Shown: positions 1 through 8,207 of the stretch, piece after piece | Numbering within the stretch: position 1 is the stretch's first letter | Layout of the letters: every line of letters starts with the position of its first letter | Source of the DNA: an uncultured Flavobacteriales bacterium | GTDB taxonomy: Bacteria; Bacteroidota; Bacteroidia; Flavobacteriales_D; Sanyastnellaceae | Reading direction: 5' to 3' | NCBI GenBank assembly: GCA_905478325.1 | Contig: CAJQIB010000019.1 | Span: 1-44,117, forward strand | Length of the DNA: 44,117 nt | Notes under the pieces: generated by a model | The model's input: only the letters and a program-made list of their open reading frames with translations | Database searches by the model: none | What the model was told of the DNA's origin: nothing | Translations under genes and position numbers: made by a program

Positions 1-841
1 GAATTGTGAGCATCAAATTGCCACCTTCAGCAAAAAACAACTCCACTCCGAGCGCCACATAAGCGCCATAGCCTGTGGATGTGAGGTTCGAAGTTGGTCC
101 TGTAAATTGATTCCCAACTTGAGCCGTCAACAGCTGGTAATTGCTGTTAAGAATCCGCACGTAATTGTTTTCTAATTGAGTAGCTAATATACTGCCTCCC
201 AATTCAAAGACCCAACTTACCTCATCTGTAATATAGGCTGCTGACCGGTATCCCAACGACAGTTGGAATCGGTTTTCTTCACTGAAAATACCGTAGGTCG
301 TTCTTCGTTCAGACCCCTGACCGGTGTCCACATCTGACGAAACGATGTTCCAGCCTCCTTGCGATTTCAACCCGTTGATCGCATCAACATGCAATACAAA
401 GGCGCTCTCAGGATTGAAGAAAAAAAGCGTTTGCAACCCCATCAACGTGCCGGGTGTGTAGCGCATCCCATAAAGCCCTGGATATTCTATGTATTTGAAT
501 TCTCCGGCTTCCAATCCAATCGAGCTCATCACCTGACTCCACACCTGGCTATTGGGATTGTCCAGCCCCAATCGCTGCTCAATGGTCATGATGTTGGCGG
601 TATTGTCTCCGAGGTCATAGTATTCACCTGCATACCCATTGTAAAAGGCATTGGCTGCTTTATGATTCCCCTGATAAATACCAAAATTCAAAGCGAATTC
701 AATCCCCTTACGGGCAGGCACATACGCATCATCGAGGTCATCCCAATCGTCCCAGTCTTGCGCTTGGGCAGCAGTCGCCATGCCTGCAACTGCTAAGCAA
801 ATTACACGAAAGGCCGTTTTCACAGTATACACTTGCATCAT
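1..841 (-). CDS. Putative outer-membrane beta-barrel protein, 3' end cut by window start
   Basis: The frame starts at an ATG-ATG pair (841 or 838) and stays open to the window edge, so about 280 residues are visible and the C-terminus is missing. The N-terminus is a signal peptide ending in an AQAQ-type cleavage site, followed by an Asp/Trp-rich stretch (DWDDWDDLDD). The rest alternates polar and hydrophobic residues with many aromatics and glycines (for example FELGGSILATQL and YGAYVALGVELFF), as in outer-membrane barrels. It lies 39 bases behind the cyclophilin gene on the same strand, so co-transcription is likely. I do not recognise the family. Secretion and barrel fold are inferred from composition only. 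Confidence 0.7.
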   Translation of the reverse strand, partial: MMQVYTVKTAFRVICLAVAGMATAAQAQDWDDWDDLDDAYVPARKGIEFALNFGIYQGNHKAANAFYNGYAGEYYDLGDNTANIMTIEQRLGLDNPNSQVWSQVMSSIGLEAGEFKYIEYPGLYGMRYTPGTLMGLQTLFFFNPESAFVLHVDAINGLKSQGGWNIVSSDVDTGQGSERRTTYGIFSEENRFQLSLGYRSAAYITDEVSWVFELGGSILATQLENNYVRILNSNYQLLTAQVGNQFTGPTSNLTSTGYGAYVALGVELFFAEGGNLMLTI

Positions 842-880
842 CTCGCTCGAATTTACGACAGGAAGCAGGAACAGGCTGAA

Positions 881-1684
881 TCAAGGCTCCAATTCCATAC
901 GGACCTCCACACGATTGAGGGGCCAATCGCTGTTGTCGGTTGGCAGCGCGGCCAACGTATCGAGCACATCCCAACCCGACACCATGCGGCCAAATACCGT
1001 GTGCTCCCCATCCAAGTGAGGTGCTCCCCCCTCCTTCTTGTAGCGTGCCTTTTGAGCCGCCGTATAGGTCCGACCTTTTTCGTTTTCAAGTTGCGAAAGT
1101 TCCACTGTAGACACTTTCCTACCGACCACCACATAAAAGTCATAAGAAGACGAACGCTTGTCTGGATTTCCCTGGTACGTGCGGCCCATGGCCAACGCTC
1201 CCCGATAATGCAGGCGATCCTTTCGGAATTCAGACGGCAACGTATGCTTGCCAATGAGCCAGCGCAATTCTTGTGCACGTTCTTCTTCTGAATTGCCTCC
1301 TTGCACCACAAATTCAGGAACAATCCGCACCATCTCAGTGGGTGAGTAATACCCGCGGTGCACTTTGTAACGCATGTTCGCTGCGTGCAGGGGAACATCA
1401 TCAAACAACTCCACAACGATCTCTCCCCAATCCGTGGTCATCCGAACAAAACGATCGCGGTGCTCTTCATGCCAATCCATCAAAAATGACTCACAATTGG
1501 CATTGGTCAGGCTCGCGTAAGCCTCTGGCATTGTTGCCAATGCCTCAGGGACAACCGCGGGGATCACAGAAACCTGTTCGACCACCGCGGGGTACGCTTC
1601 AGTTCCCACTGTGTCTTGTTGCGGTTCAGAGCACCCCAACAACCCGATTACCATCACCAGCGCGAAACTTCGATTCCTGTGCAT
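881..1684 (-). CDS. Cyclophilin-type peptidyl-prolyl cis-trans isomerase, lipoprotein
   Basis: 267 residues. The N-terminus is a lipoprotein signal with lipobox LLGC (Cys about residue 18), so the enzyme should be anchored in a membrane on the periplasmic side. After a linker of about 70 residues comes a cyclophilin-like domain: TDWGEIVVELFDDVPLHAAN, a degenerate RIVPEFVVQGG core (usual form F.R.I..F..QGGD), then ALAMGR and the late HTVFGRMVSGWDVLD motif typical of cyclophilins. It catalyses proline isomerisation in folding of exported proteins. The usual catalytic F-H-R-V segment is changed to VRIVP, as in many Bacteroidota paralogues, so activity may be modest. The start ATG follows a perfect TAGCTTTG box by four bases (see promoter), suggesting a leaderless mRNA. 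The gene leads a likely two-gene unit with the downstream outer-membrane-like protein. Confidence 0.85.
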   Translation of the reverse strand: MHRNRSFALVMVIGLLGCSEPQQDTVGTEAYPAVVEQVSVIPAVVPEALATMPEAYASLTNANCESFLMDWHEEHRDRFVRMTTDWGEIVVELFDDVPLHAANMRYKVHRGYYSPTEMVRIVPEFVVQGGNSEEERAQELRWLIGKHTLPSEFRKDRLHYRGALAMGRTYQGNPDKRSSSYDFYVVVGRKVSTVELSQLENEKGRTYTAAQKARYKKEGGAPHLDGEHTVFGRMVSGWDVLDTLAALPTDNSDWPLNRVEVRMELEP

Positions 1685-1688
1685 GCCG

Positions 1689-1696
1689 CAAAGCTA
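1689..1696 (-). promoter_or_regulatory. -7 promoter box TAGCTTTG of the cyclophilin gene
   Basis: Read on the minus strand this is a perfect TAnnTTTG, the -7 element of the Bacteroidota housekeeping sigma factor. Four bases (CGGC) separate it from the ATG at 1684, so transcription should begin at or next to the start codon. No TTG is seen at the usual -33 spacing. Confidence 0.6.
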
Positions 1697-1768
1697 CAAC
1701 CCTGTTTTTTTCATTCAGGCGATTCAAAAATGGCGAGAAGCGTCAAATAATGTGGAGATTTACCATCC

Positions 1769-3118
1769 ATGCGCTTTGCTCTTGTCGACATAGAAACCAC
1801 CGGTTCCCACGCCAAAGGCCATGGCATCACCGAAATCGCCATCATCATCAGTGATGGAAACAAGGAGCTGGAGCGCTGGGAAAGCCTGGTAGACCCTGGC
1901 GCGCCGATCCCTCTTCACATCACGCGCCTGACCGGAATTGACGACGACATGGTCGCCAAAGCCCCCCCCTTTCATCAAATCGCAGACGAGCTGCGCGAGT
2001 GGTTGGGCGATGCTGTTTTTGTAGCGCACAACGTTGGGTTTGACTACTCCTTCATTCGAGGCCACTATGAGTTCCTCGGACAAACCTGGAAAAGTCCCAA
2101 GCTGTGTACAGTCCGCATGGCTCGTAAGCTGTTGCCTGGTCATGGAAGTTACAGCCTCGGCAACCTGTGCCGTGATTTGGATATCGGAAACGACGCGCGC
2201 CACCGCGCTATGGGGGATTGCGCCGCGACATTGGAGTTGTTTCATCGCATGATGGCTTTGCCTGAAGCCTCCAAAACGGTGGACCGCATGCTCCAGCGCA
2301 ACCAACGTGAATCCTGGTTGCCGCAGCATGTGCAATCGGATGATTTCGAAAAGCTCCCCAATGGGCCGGGCGTCTATCGGTTTTTAAATAAATCGGGCGT
2401 ACCCATCTACATTGGCATGTCACACAAGGTCAAACACCGCGTCCGGACACACTTTGGAGGAAGCATGTCGAGTGCCAGAAGACAAGCCTTTTTGCGCGAT
2501 ACCTATAAAATCGAAGCAGAATCGACCGGTTCAACGCTGATCGCCCGGCTGTTAGAAGACGAATTGATTCGAGAAAATTGGCCCATTCACAACCGCGCTC
2601 AAAAATCAATTCCCATGCGCACCGCGATTGTCCCGTACACGGACCGGTTGGGATACATGCGGCTTTCCTTGCGACAGCAACGCCACACCCGCGATGCCGT
2701 CCGATGTTTCTTTCGCGCTGAAGATGCCAAATCGTGGCTACACGCCAACGCACAGGAGTTTCAACTGGACCCCGAATTGTTGGGATTGGGAACCGATGGC
2801 GCTCAAGCACAGCGCTCCCAGACTGCCGATTTCCACAACCGTGCTTTGCAGGAAATCCTTGACCGATGTGCCCAAAACGAGCACTTCGCCATCATCGAAA
2901 ATGGTCGATCTCCCCAAGAGAAAGCCGTCATTTTGATTGAAAATGGAAGCTTGAAGGGATGGGGGTTTACCGAACAGTCCATTTCTCATTTCGAAGAGAT
3001 CGAACACCTCATCGAACTCAAGAAAGGCTCGTCCACCACCGATGCCATCATCGAGCACGCGTTGAAAGAACGCAGTGCAGGAGAAGCGACGTTTCAAATC
3101 GTTTCGCCTGCCCCATAA
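1769..3118 (+). CDS. DEDD 3'-5' exonuclease fused to a GIY-YIG endonuclease domain
   Basis: 449 residues. Residues 1-165 are a DnaQ/epsilon-like exonuclease: ExoI motif with acidic pair in LVDIETTG, ExoII around VAHNVGFDYSF, and ExoIII HRAMGDCAAT. Residues about 195-275 are a GIY-YIG nuclease of the UvrC/Cho type: GPGVYRFLNKSGVPIYIGMS (GVY...YIG), then RVRTHFGG and the catalytic Glu near ALLEDELI-like LLEDELIRENWP. The remaining 170 residues have no motif I recognise. Such fusions are known in Bacteroidota and resemble actinobacterial DnaQ-UvrC proteins; the likely role is incision and trimming in DNA repair, and uvrA lies 1.1 kb downstream. ATG at 1769 starts immediately with the exonuclease core. 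It diverges from the cyclophilin gene across an 84-base gap. Confidence 0.9.
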   Translation: MRFALVDIETTGSHAKGHGITEIAIIISDGNKELERWESLVDPGAPIPLHITRLTGIDDDMVAKAPPFHQIADELREWLGDAVFVAHNVGFDYSFIRGHYEFLGQTWKSPKLCTVRMARKLLPGHGSYSLGNLCRDLDIGNDARHRAMGDCAATLELFHRMMALPEASKTVDRMLQRNQRESWLPQHVQSDDFEKLPNGPGVYRFLNKSGVPIYIGMSHKVKHRVRTHFGGSMSSARRQAFLRDTYKIEAESTGSTLIARLLEDELIRENWPIHNRAQKSIPMRTAIVPYTDRLGYMRLSLRQQRHTRDAVRCFFRAEDAKSWLHANAQEFQLDPELLGLGTDGAQAQRSQTADFHNRALQEILDRCAQNEHFAIIENGRSPQEKAVILIENGSLKGWGFTEQSISHFEEIEHLIELKKGSSTTDAIIEHALKERSAGEATFQIVSPAP

Positions 3119-3170
3119 CGGCTCGCGAATTACGGCAACGTCCTAAGCACCGCGATTTTTAGGCACAAAA

Positions 3171-3200
3171 AAAAGCCACCCTTGTGAGGCAGCTTTTCTC
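3171..3200. terminator. Possible bidirectional terminator
   Basis: An A-run leading into GCC, a short loop around CTTGTGAGG, then GGCAGC and TTTTCT. The arms AAAAGC/GCTTTT pair, but the inner stem has mismatches. It lies between the end of the nuclease gene and the stop of the minus-strand small ORF, where a shared terminator would be expected. Weak case. Confidence 0.4.
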
Positions 3201-3214
3201 GATTATTTGATTCT

Positions 3215-3496
3215 TCAATTCAGTGGGGTGCAAACCGATCCTAAACGTTCGGTTGAAATCATGCGGGTTCCAGCTGAATACGCTAGGATGTTCCGCACCG
3301 CACTCGGGCGTGGCATTAGGCTGCCTGCTTTCATCGTGTCATCACACCAATCAGAAGTCAAATCGCTGAGGGTAACATGTGCCATGGGCTCTTGTTTTAG
3401 AGTTGATTCTCTCCCTAAACGCTCATCCTTTTCGACTATTGTGTTGACATCGAATTTAACGTTCCTAGCGCGCTGTAAGCTGCACGCCATTGTCAT
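3215..3496 (-). CDS. Probable small protein behind the ECF sigma gene
   Basis: 93 codons from the first ATG (3496), which overlaps the end of the sigma gene by 32 bases; shorter in-frame starts exist at 3385, 3334 and 3316. The C-terminal part, PRPSAVRNILAYSAGTRM followed by a segment ending VCTPLN, has the pattern PS-x5-NILxYSxxL...-LN that I recall in tiny proteins encoded near ECF sigma genes of flavobacteria. No signal peptide, Cys pair or membrane segment is visible. Function unknown. The overlapping plus-strand ORF at the same place has no recognisable feature, so I prefer this strand. Existence of the protein is likely, its start is not certain. Confidence 0.45.
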   Translation of the reverse strand: MTMACSLQRARNVKFDVNTIVEKDERLGRESTLKQEPMAHVTLSDLTSDWCDDTMKAGSLMPRPSAVRNILAYSAGTRMISTERLGSVCTPLN

Positions 3497-4049
3497 CCAC
3501 CAACTTCCTTAAGTTGATGAGCGCATAACGCATACGGCCCAAAGCAGTATTGATTGAAACCCCTGTTTCATCCGCAATCTCCTGGAAACTTAAGTCCCGT
3601 TCGATCCGCATGGCCACCACGTTTTGCTGGTCTTCTGGTAAGAATTGCACCAAATGCCGCACGTCATGATAAATTTGGTCTTGGACCAATGCATCCTCAG
3701 CGTGCAGGTCGTCGCTGTGAAGGGTGTCGAACACATTGAATTCATCTGTGGCACGCACCATGCGCATCTTTTTATTCCTTCGGAAATGGTCGATCGATAA
3801 ATTGTGTGCAATGCGCATCACCCAGGGAAGAAACTTTCCTTCCTCGTTGTACTTGCCGCTGCGCAAAGTATTGACCACTTTAATAAAGGTGTCTTGAAAC
3901 AAGTCATTGGCAAGATCTGCATCTCGAACAATGAAGTAAATTTTAGAATAGATCTGTTGTTGATGTCTATTCAACAAGGACTCAAATGCCCTCTCGTCAC
4001 CGGAGAGGTACAAATCGATCAATTGACGGTCCGTCAGTGATGCACGCAT
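3465..4049 (-). CDS. ECF-type RNA polymerase sigma-70 factor (RpoE/SigW-like)
   Basis: 194 residues, normal for an ECF sigma factor. Region 2 spans about residues 20-95: AFESLLNRH, the core-binding stretch DLFQDTFIKV, and the -10-reading region FLPWVMRIAHNLSIDHFRR. Region 4 spans about 130-185, with LPEDQQNVVAMRIERDLSFQ leading into the helix-turn-helix EIADETGVSINTALGRMRYA. It directs RNA polymerase to alternative promoters; the regulon cannot be read from here. No anti-sigma gene (FecR/ZAS type) follows, only a small ORF overlapping its end. The upstream region holds TTG-N20-TAATTGCG, a poor match to the housekeeping promoter. Confidence 0.93.
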   Translation of the reverse strand: MRASLTDRQLIDLYLSGDERAFESLLNRHQQQIYSKIYFIVRDADLANDLFQDTFIKVVNTLRSGKYNEEGKFLPWVMRIAHNLSIDHFRRNKKMRMVRATDEFNVFDTLHSDDLHAEDALVQDQIYHDVRHLVQFLPEDQQNVVAMRIERDLSFQEIADETGVSINTALGRMRYALINLRKLVDDNGVQLTAR

Positions 4050-4187
4050 GATTCACGCAATTAAGGATAATACAAAACCCAGTCAATTCTGGGGCCTTAC
4101 TTTGAAGCGTAAAATGTGTCGATCGCGTGCTTTTTGATTCGTGTATTGTGAATATACAACTAAATTTCAATGAAATGAAACCACAGG

Positions 4188-4195
4188 TACCTTTG
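4188..4195 (+). promoter_or_regulatory. -7 promoter box TACCTTTG of uvrA
   Basis: Perfect TAnnTTTG 18 bases before the uvrA ATG. The expected -33 place, 20 bases upstream, reads TTT rather than TTG. The gap 4050-4213 between the divergent sigma and uvrA genes holds both promoters and nothing else recognisable. Confidence 0.5.
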
Positions 4196-4213
4196 ATGTG
4201 TTAACAAACGAGA

Positions 4214-7042
4214 ATGGACATTCAGATTAAAGGTGCCAAAGTGCACAACCTGCAAAACGTTTCCGTCACCATCCCCAAACGGAAATGGACGGTGATTACC
4301 GGTTTGTCGGGTTCGGGAAAAAGCTCGCTCGCGTTCGACACACTCTATGCGGAAGGCCAACGACGTTACGTAGAAAGCCTCAGCAGCTATGCCCGCCAGT
4401 TTTTGGGGCGACTTGACAAGCCTGACGTTGACTCCATCGACGGCATCTCCCCGGCTATTGCTATTGAACAGCGGTCATCCTCGGGAGGACCGCGATCGAC
4501 CGTTGCTACCCGCACGGAGATCCATGACCATTTGCGGCTCTTGTACGCTCGAATCGGACGTACCATTTCTCCGATTTCAGGTGAAGAGGTCCGCAAAGAC
4601 CGTCCCGAAGATGTCCTTGACTTCACCTTGCGGCTCGCCACAGGCACCCGCTTCATGGTGGTTTCCCCCCTCTCACTTAAAGAAGGGCGCACGTGGGCAC
4701 AGCAATTGGAAATCCTAACTCAACAAGGGTTCAGTCGCGTCATCGACACCGCAGGAAAGCCGCAACTCATCAACGACATCCTTGCCTCAGACGAGCAAGA
4801 CGGCATCCTGTCCAACGCCCCCAATTCTTGGATGCTCCTAATCGATCGCCTCGTCGTAGAACGTGAAAATGACGAATTTCAGGCTCGGGTCATGGATTCC
4901 GTTGAAACCGCTTTTTTCGAAGGCGAAGGAGAATGCAAAATTGTAACTGTTGAAGATGGAGTCATAGAGCAACACTCTTTTTCCGATCGATTCGAACGCG
5001 ATGGCATGACATTTATCGAGCCGACCCCGGACTTGTTTACGTTCAACAATCCGGTCGGGGCGTGCCAAAAGTGTGAGGGCTTTGGCCATGTGATTGGAAT
5101 CGATCCGGAACGTGTGGTTCCCGATCCGAGGCTGTCCATCTTCGAAGATGCCGTTGCTTGTTGGCGTGGAGATCGCCTGGGGAAATGGAAGGAAAGGCTA
5201 TGCTTGAATGCCAACAAGGCCGACCTGCCCATTCACACGCCATGGAATAAGCTCTCTGACGCCCAGCGAAAGCTTGTGTGGGACGGCGGCCCCGGGTTCA
5301 AGGGGTTGCATGCCTTTTTCTCCTACCTCGAGGAGAAGAGCTATAAGATTCAATTCCGCGTGATGCTGAGCCGGTATCGCGGTAGAACCATCTGCTCCGA
5401 TTGCCATGGGACTCGTCTTGGAATCGCATCCCAGCATGTCCATGTAGCTGGCGTCAATTTGACCCATGTATTGCGTTTGACATCAGAGCAAGCTTTGAAT
5501 CACATGCGCACCCTTGAATTGACCGAAAATGAGGGGTCCATTGCCAAGCGTCTGCTTCAAGAAATTGAACAACGTCTCTCCTATCTATGCGATGTTGGGT
5601 TGGGCTATTTGACTCTGGATCGTTCCAGTAAAACGTTGAGTGGCGGTGAAGCTCAACGCATCGCCTTGAGCGCTTGCTTGGGGAGCAGCCTTGTGGGAAG
5701 TACGTACATCCTGGACGAGCCCAGCATTGGCCTTCACCCAGAAGACACCGCCCGCCTGATTTCCATTTTAGAAAAACTCCGCGACTTGGGCAATACCGTG
5801 GTCGTTGTGGAGCATGATGAGGACATCATGAAAGCTGCTGACCACCTCATCGACATGGGGCCTGAAGCAGGAACACATGGAGGCAGAGTCGTCTTCGCTG
5901 GGAGCCATCACGAATTGGACACGCTCGACCTCGACCACCCTTCTTGGACCGCCGCCTATCTCAGTGGGCGCCAACGTGTCAGTATTCCAACACAGACTGG
6001 CCGCTCAAAAGAGTACATCGGTCTGCGCGGCGCTCATCTGCACAACGTCACAGGAGTTGATGTCAACTTCCCCTTGCACGCACTTACCGCCGTAACGGGA
6101 GTCAGCGGATCAGGAAAAAGCACCTTGATCAATGGGGTGTTGGTTCCCTTGATTCGCCAGCATCTGGAAGGATTGGGAGGATTGAAAAATGCATATGGAT
6201 CCCTCGAAGGAAAAGTTGAATCGATTGGAGCGCTTGAATACATCGATCAGAACCCGATCGGCAAATCATCGCGGAGTAATCCGGTGACGTACGTCAAAGC
6301 GTTCGATGAAATTCGAAGTTTGTTTTCCGATTCGGTCCCGGCGAAAGCACGCGGTTACAAACCTGCCCATTTTAGCTTCAATGTCACCGGAGGACGTTGT
6401 GACACCTGCGAAGGCGAAGGCGAAGTCACCATTGGCATGCAATTTATGGCCGATCTAAAATTGCAATGCGATGCCTGCCATGGCAAGCGTTTCAAAGATG
6501 AGGTACTGGAAGTCCAGTGGAACGGGAAAAACATTTCGGAGGTACTAGCGATGACCGTTGACGATGCCATGGAGTTTTTTCTTCCCGACCCCACTGCCAA
6601 GAAGGTCCCTGCTGCGCAGAAAAGGCTCATCACCAAGCTCACACCCCTGTGTGAAGTCGGCCTGGGGTATGTCACCTTGGGACAAAGCAGCAACACCCTC
6701 AGTGGCGGTGAAGCCCAACGCATCAAATTGGCCTCTTTTCTTTCGCGTGGAGACCGGCAAGTGCACACGTTATTTGTTTTCGATGAACCAACAACAGGCT
6801 TGCATGCCCACGACGTGCAGAAGTTGTTGACGACCTTCCACGCTTTGCTTGCCCAAGGACACACGCTCATTGTCATTGAACACCACTTGGATGTCATGGC
6901 ACATGCAGACCATTTGATTGACATGGGACCCGGCGGCGGTGATGCAGGAGGTACGTGCGTGTTTCAAGGCACACCGCAAGCATTGCTAGACTGCAAGGAC
7001 TCCAAAACCGCGAAACATCTTCGCCCCAAACTGATTTCATGA
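4214..7042 (+). CDS. uvrA: UvrABC nucleotide excision repair ATPase subunit UvrA
   Basis: 942 residues, the usual UvrA length. It recognises DNA damage as a dimer and loads UvrB. Two ABC ATPase halves are clear: Walker A GLSGSGKSS (about 31-39) with signature LSGGEAQRIALS and Walker B YILDEPSIGLHP; second half Walker A GVSGSGKST with LSGGEAQRIKLASF and FVFDEPTTGLH. The UvrB-binding/insertion region is present between the first Walker A and its signature. The C-terminal zinc finger is intact (CDTCEGEGEV...CDACHGKRF). The N-terminal zinc finger keeps only CQKC; the first Cys pair, usually FxCPxC, reads FERDGM. This matches a variant I recall in flavobacterial UvrA proteins. The stop overlaps the msrB start (ATGA), implying coupled translation. 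Confidence 0.96.
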   Translation: MDIQIKGAKVHNLQNVSVTIPKRKWTVITGLSGSGKSSLAFDTLYAEGQRRYVESLSSYARQFLGRLDKPDVDSIDGISPAIAIEQRSSSGGPRSTVATRTEIHDHLRLLYARIGRTISPISGEEVRKDRPEDVLDFTLRLATGTRFMVVSPLSLKEGRTWAQQLEILTQQGFSRVIDTAGKPQLINDILASDEQDGILSNAPNSWMLLIDRLVVERENDEFQARVMDSVETAFFEGEGECKIVTVEDGVIEQHSFSDRFERDGMTFIEPTPDLFTFNNPVGACQKCEGFGHVIGIDPERVVPDPRLSIFEDAVACWRGDRLGKWKERLCLNANKADLPIHTPWNKLSDAQRKLVWDGGPGFKGLHAFFSYLEEKSYKIQFRVMLSRYRGRTICSDCHGTRLGIASQHVHVAGVNLTHVLRLTSEQALNHMRTLELTENEGSIAKRLLQEIEQRLSYLCDVGLGYLTLDRSSKTLSGGEAQRIALSACLGSSLVGSTYILDEPSIGLHPEDTARLISILEKLRDLGNTVVVVEHDEDIMKAADHLIDMGPEAGTHGGRVVFAGSHHELDTLDLDHPSWTAAYLSGRQRVSIPTQTGRSKEYIGLRGAHLHNVTGVDVNFPLHALTAVTGVSGSGKSTLINGVLVPLIRQHLEGLGGLKNAYGSLEGKVESIGALEYIDQNPIGKSSRSNPVTYVKAFDEIRSLFSDSVPAKARGYKPAHFSFNVTGGRCDTCEGEGEVTIGMQFMADLKLQCDACHGKRFKDEVLEVQWNGKNISEVLAMTVDDAMEFFLPDPTAKKVPAAQKRLITKLTPLCEVGLGYVTLGQSSNTLSGGEAQRIKLASFLSRGDRQVHTLFVFDEPTTGLHAHDVQKLLTTFHALLAQGHTLIVIEHHLDVMAHADHLIDMGPGGGDAGGTCVFQGTPQALLDCKDSKTAKHLRPKLIS

Positions 7043-7557
7043 AACACACTCCACTTATGCTGTTGAGTTTTTGCGTCGCCCTTCTTTTTGCCGGTTGTAC
7101 ATCCGCACAGCAGGACACAAAAAACGATGAAACGCAAACATCTTCCATCGATTGGAGCGCCGAACTTTCACCGGAACAATACCGCATTCTAAGACAATGT
7201 GGGACTGAACCGCCCTTTACAGGTGAGTTTTGGGACCACCATGAACGAGGAGTCTATCAGTGCGCAGGATGCGGGTCGCCACTTTTTAGCAGTCAGACGA
7301 AGTACGAGAGCGGAAGCGGTTGGCCCAGTTTTTTTGGGGCTTTGGATTCCTCCAATATCCGAACACGTGTCGATCGTGAACATGGAATGATTCGGACAGA
7401 ATTATTGTGTCAATCATGCGGTGGGCATTTGGGCCATCTATTCAATGACGGGCCTGCACCGGATGGACTGCGCTACTGTATCAACAGCGTTTCCTTACAA
7501 TTCGAGCACGATTCTATTGCTTCCAAAGAAGCGTCTCCCAAGGGAGAGCAGCACTAG
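7039..7557 (+). CDS. msrB: Peptide-methionine (R)-S-oxide reductase MsrB, lipoprotein
   Basis: 172 residues from ATG 7039, which overlaps the uvrA stop by four bases; an in-frame upstream ATG at 6955 lies inside uvrA and is not used here because it would bury the signal peptide. The N-terminus MKHTPLMLLSFCVALLFAGC is a lipoprotein signal with lipobox FAGC. The MsrB domain follows: YRILRQCGTEPPFTGEFWDH, structural-zinc pairs CAGC and CQSC, the SGSGWPSF substrate motif, GHLGHLFNDGP and the catalytic Cys in RYCINSVSL. It repairs methionine-R-sulfoxide in exported proteins. Coupling with uvrA may place oxidative and DNA damage repair together, though this is inference. Confidence 0.95.
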   Translation: MKHTPLMLLSFCVALLFAGCTSAQQDTKNDETQTSSIDWSAELSPEQYRILRQCGTEPPFTGEFWDHHERGVYQCAGCGSPLFSSQTKYESGSGWPSFFGALDSSNIRTRVDREHGMIRTELLCQSCGGHLGHLFNDGPAPDGLRYCINSVSLQFEHDSIASKEASPKGEQH

Positions 7558-7570
7558 GCTATGTTCAGAG

Positions 7571-8179
7571 TTACTGTCCGCAGCTGAAGGTCACACCTTC
7601 TGCTTGGATCATGTTGCCTCCCTCAATGGTACCGTCATCCTTTTGCGTCGCTTTGGTGCGGCCGTGGATGTTGATCATGCCGGTAATTTGACCGGTAGAC
7701 GTGAGTTGTGCAACGAGAATACGCTTGTCAGCTGGCGCTAAAGCCTGACGCTTGTCCGGAGTTACAAACCACGCTCCGTTGTCCGTTTCCAAGGCATTCC
7801 CCTTTTCAAACTCTGTAAAATCCATGAGGAAGCCCGTCAATGAATTCATGTAGTTGTCTTCCAAGCCGATTGTCACCCATGTATCAAAAGCCAATGTGGC
7901 ATCATTTTCCACATCGAATCGCTGCACCTGTGATGCCAACTCTCCTCCTCTAGGATGCTGATAAAACGGCTTTGTTGAACGGATGTAAAGAGATTTTCCG
8001 GCCTCTCCAAAAATGGCATCAATGACATCGCCTTCACTTTCCATGACGGCGTAGACTCGATACGTATTTCCAGAAACAGAACCATTATTGTCAACAGGCT
8101 CTACCTCTAAATGAGAGAACTGAGCACTCCCTACAACGGGCAACAGCAACAGGGCAACAGCAAGGGCATTCAAACGCAT
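7571..8179 (-). CDS. Small secreted protein made of one YRVYA/DSWVTIG module
   Basis: 202 residues from ATG 8179 (an earlier TTG at 8185 is possible). A signal peptide ends at VVGSAQ. The mature protein is essentially one copy of a module that also occurs twice in the repeat protein at the right end of the window and, more diverged, at the N-terminus of the adhesin encoded first in this operon. Landmarks: NTYRVYAVMES, DAIFGEAG, STKPFYQ, LAFDTWVTIG, WFVTPD and LVAQLTSTGQITG. It has no T9SS sorting domain. It is the last gene of a tight minus-strand unit with the PorP/SprF protein (28-base gap) and the adhesin. Function unknown; a surface or extracellular role is inferred from the operon. Confidence 0.8.
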   Translation of the reverse strand: MRLNALAVALLLLPVVGSAQFSHLEVEPVDNNGSVSGNTYRVYAVMESEGDVIDAIFGEAGKSLYIRSTKPFYQHPRGGELASQVQRFDVENDATLAFDTWVTIGLEDNYMNSLTGFLMDFTEFEKGNALETDNGAWFVTPDKRQALAPADKRILVAQLTSTGQITGMINIHGRTKATQKDDGTIEGGNMIQAEGVTFSCGQ

Positions 8180-8207
8180 GATCAATTTTTTCTTCGGCCT
8201 AGCGAAT

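Noticed and set aside
3207-3512. 101-codon plus-strand frame behind the nuclease gene
   Set aside because: No family feature and it runs into the sigma gene; the minus-strand frame at the same place has a recognisable C-terminus.
4214-7042. UvrA2-type or drug-export ABC protein
   Set aside because: The UvrB-binding insertion and the intact C-terminal zinc finger indicate the repair UvrA.
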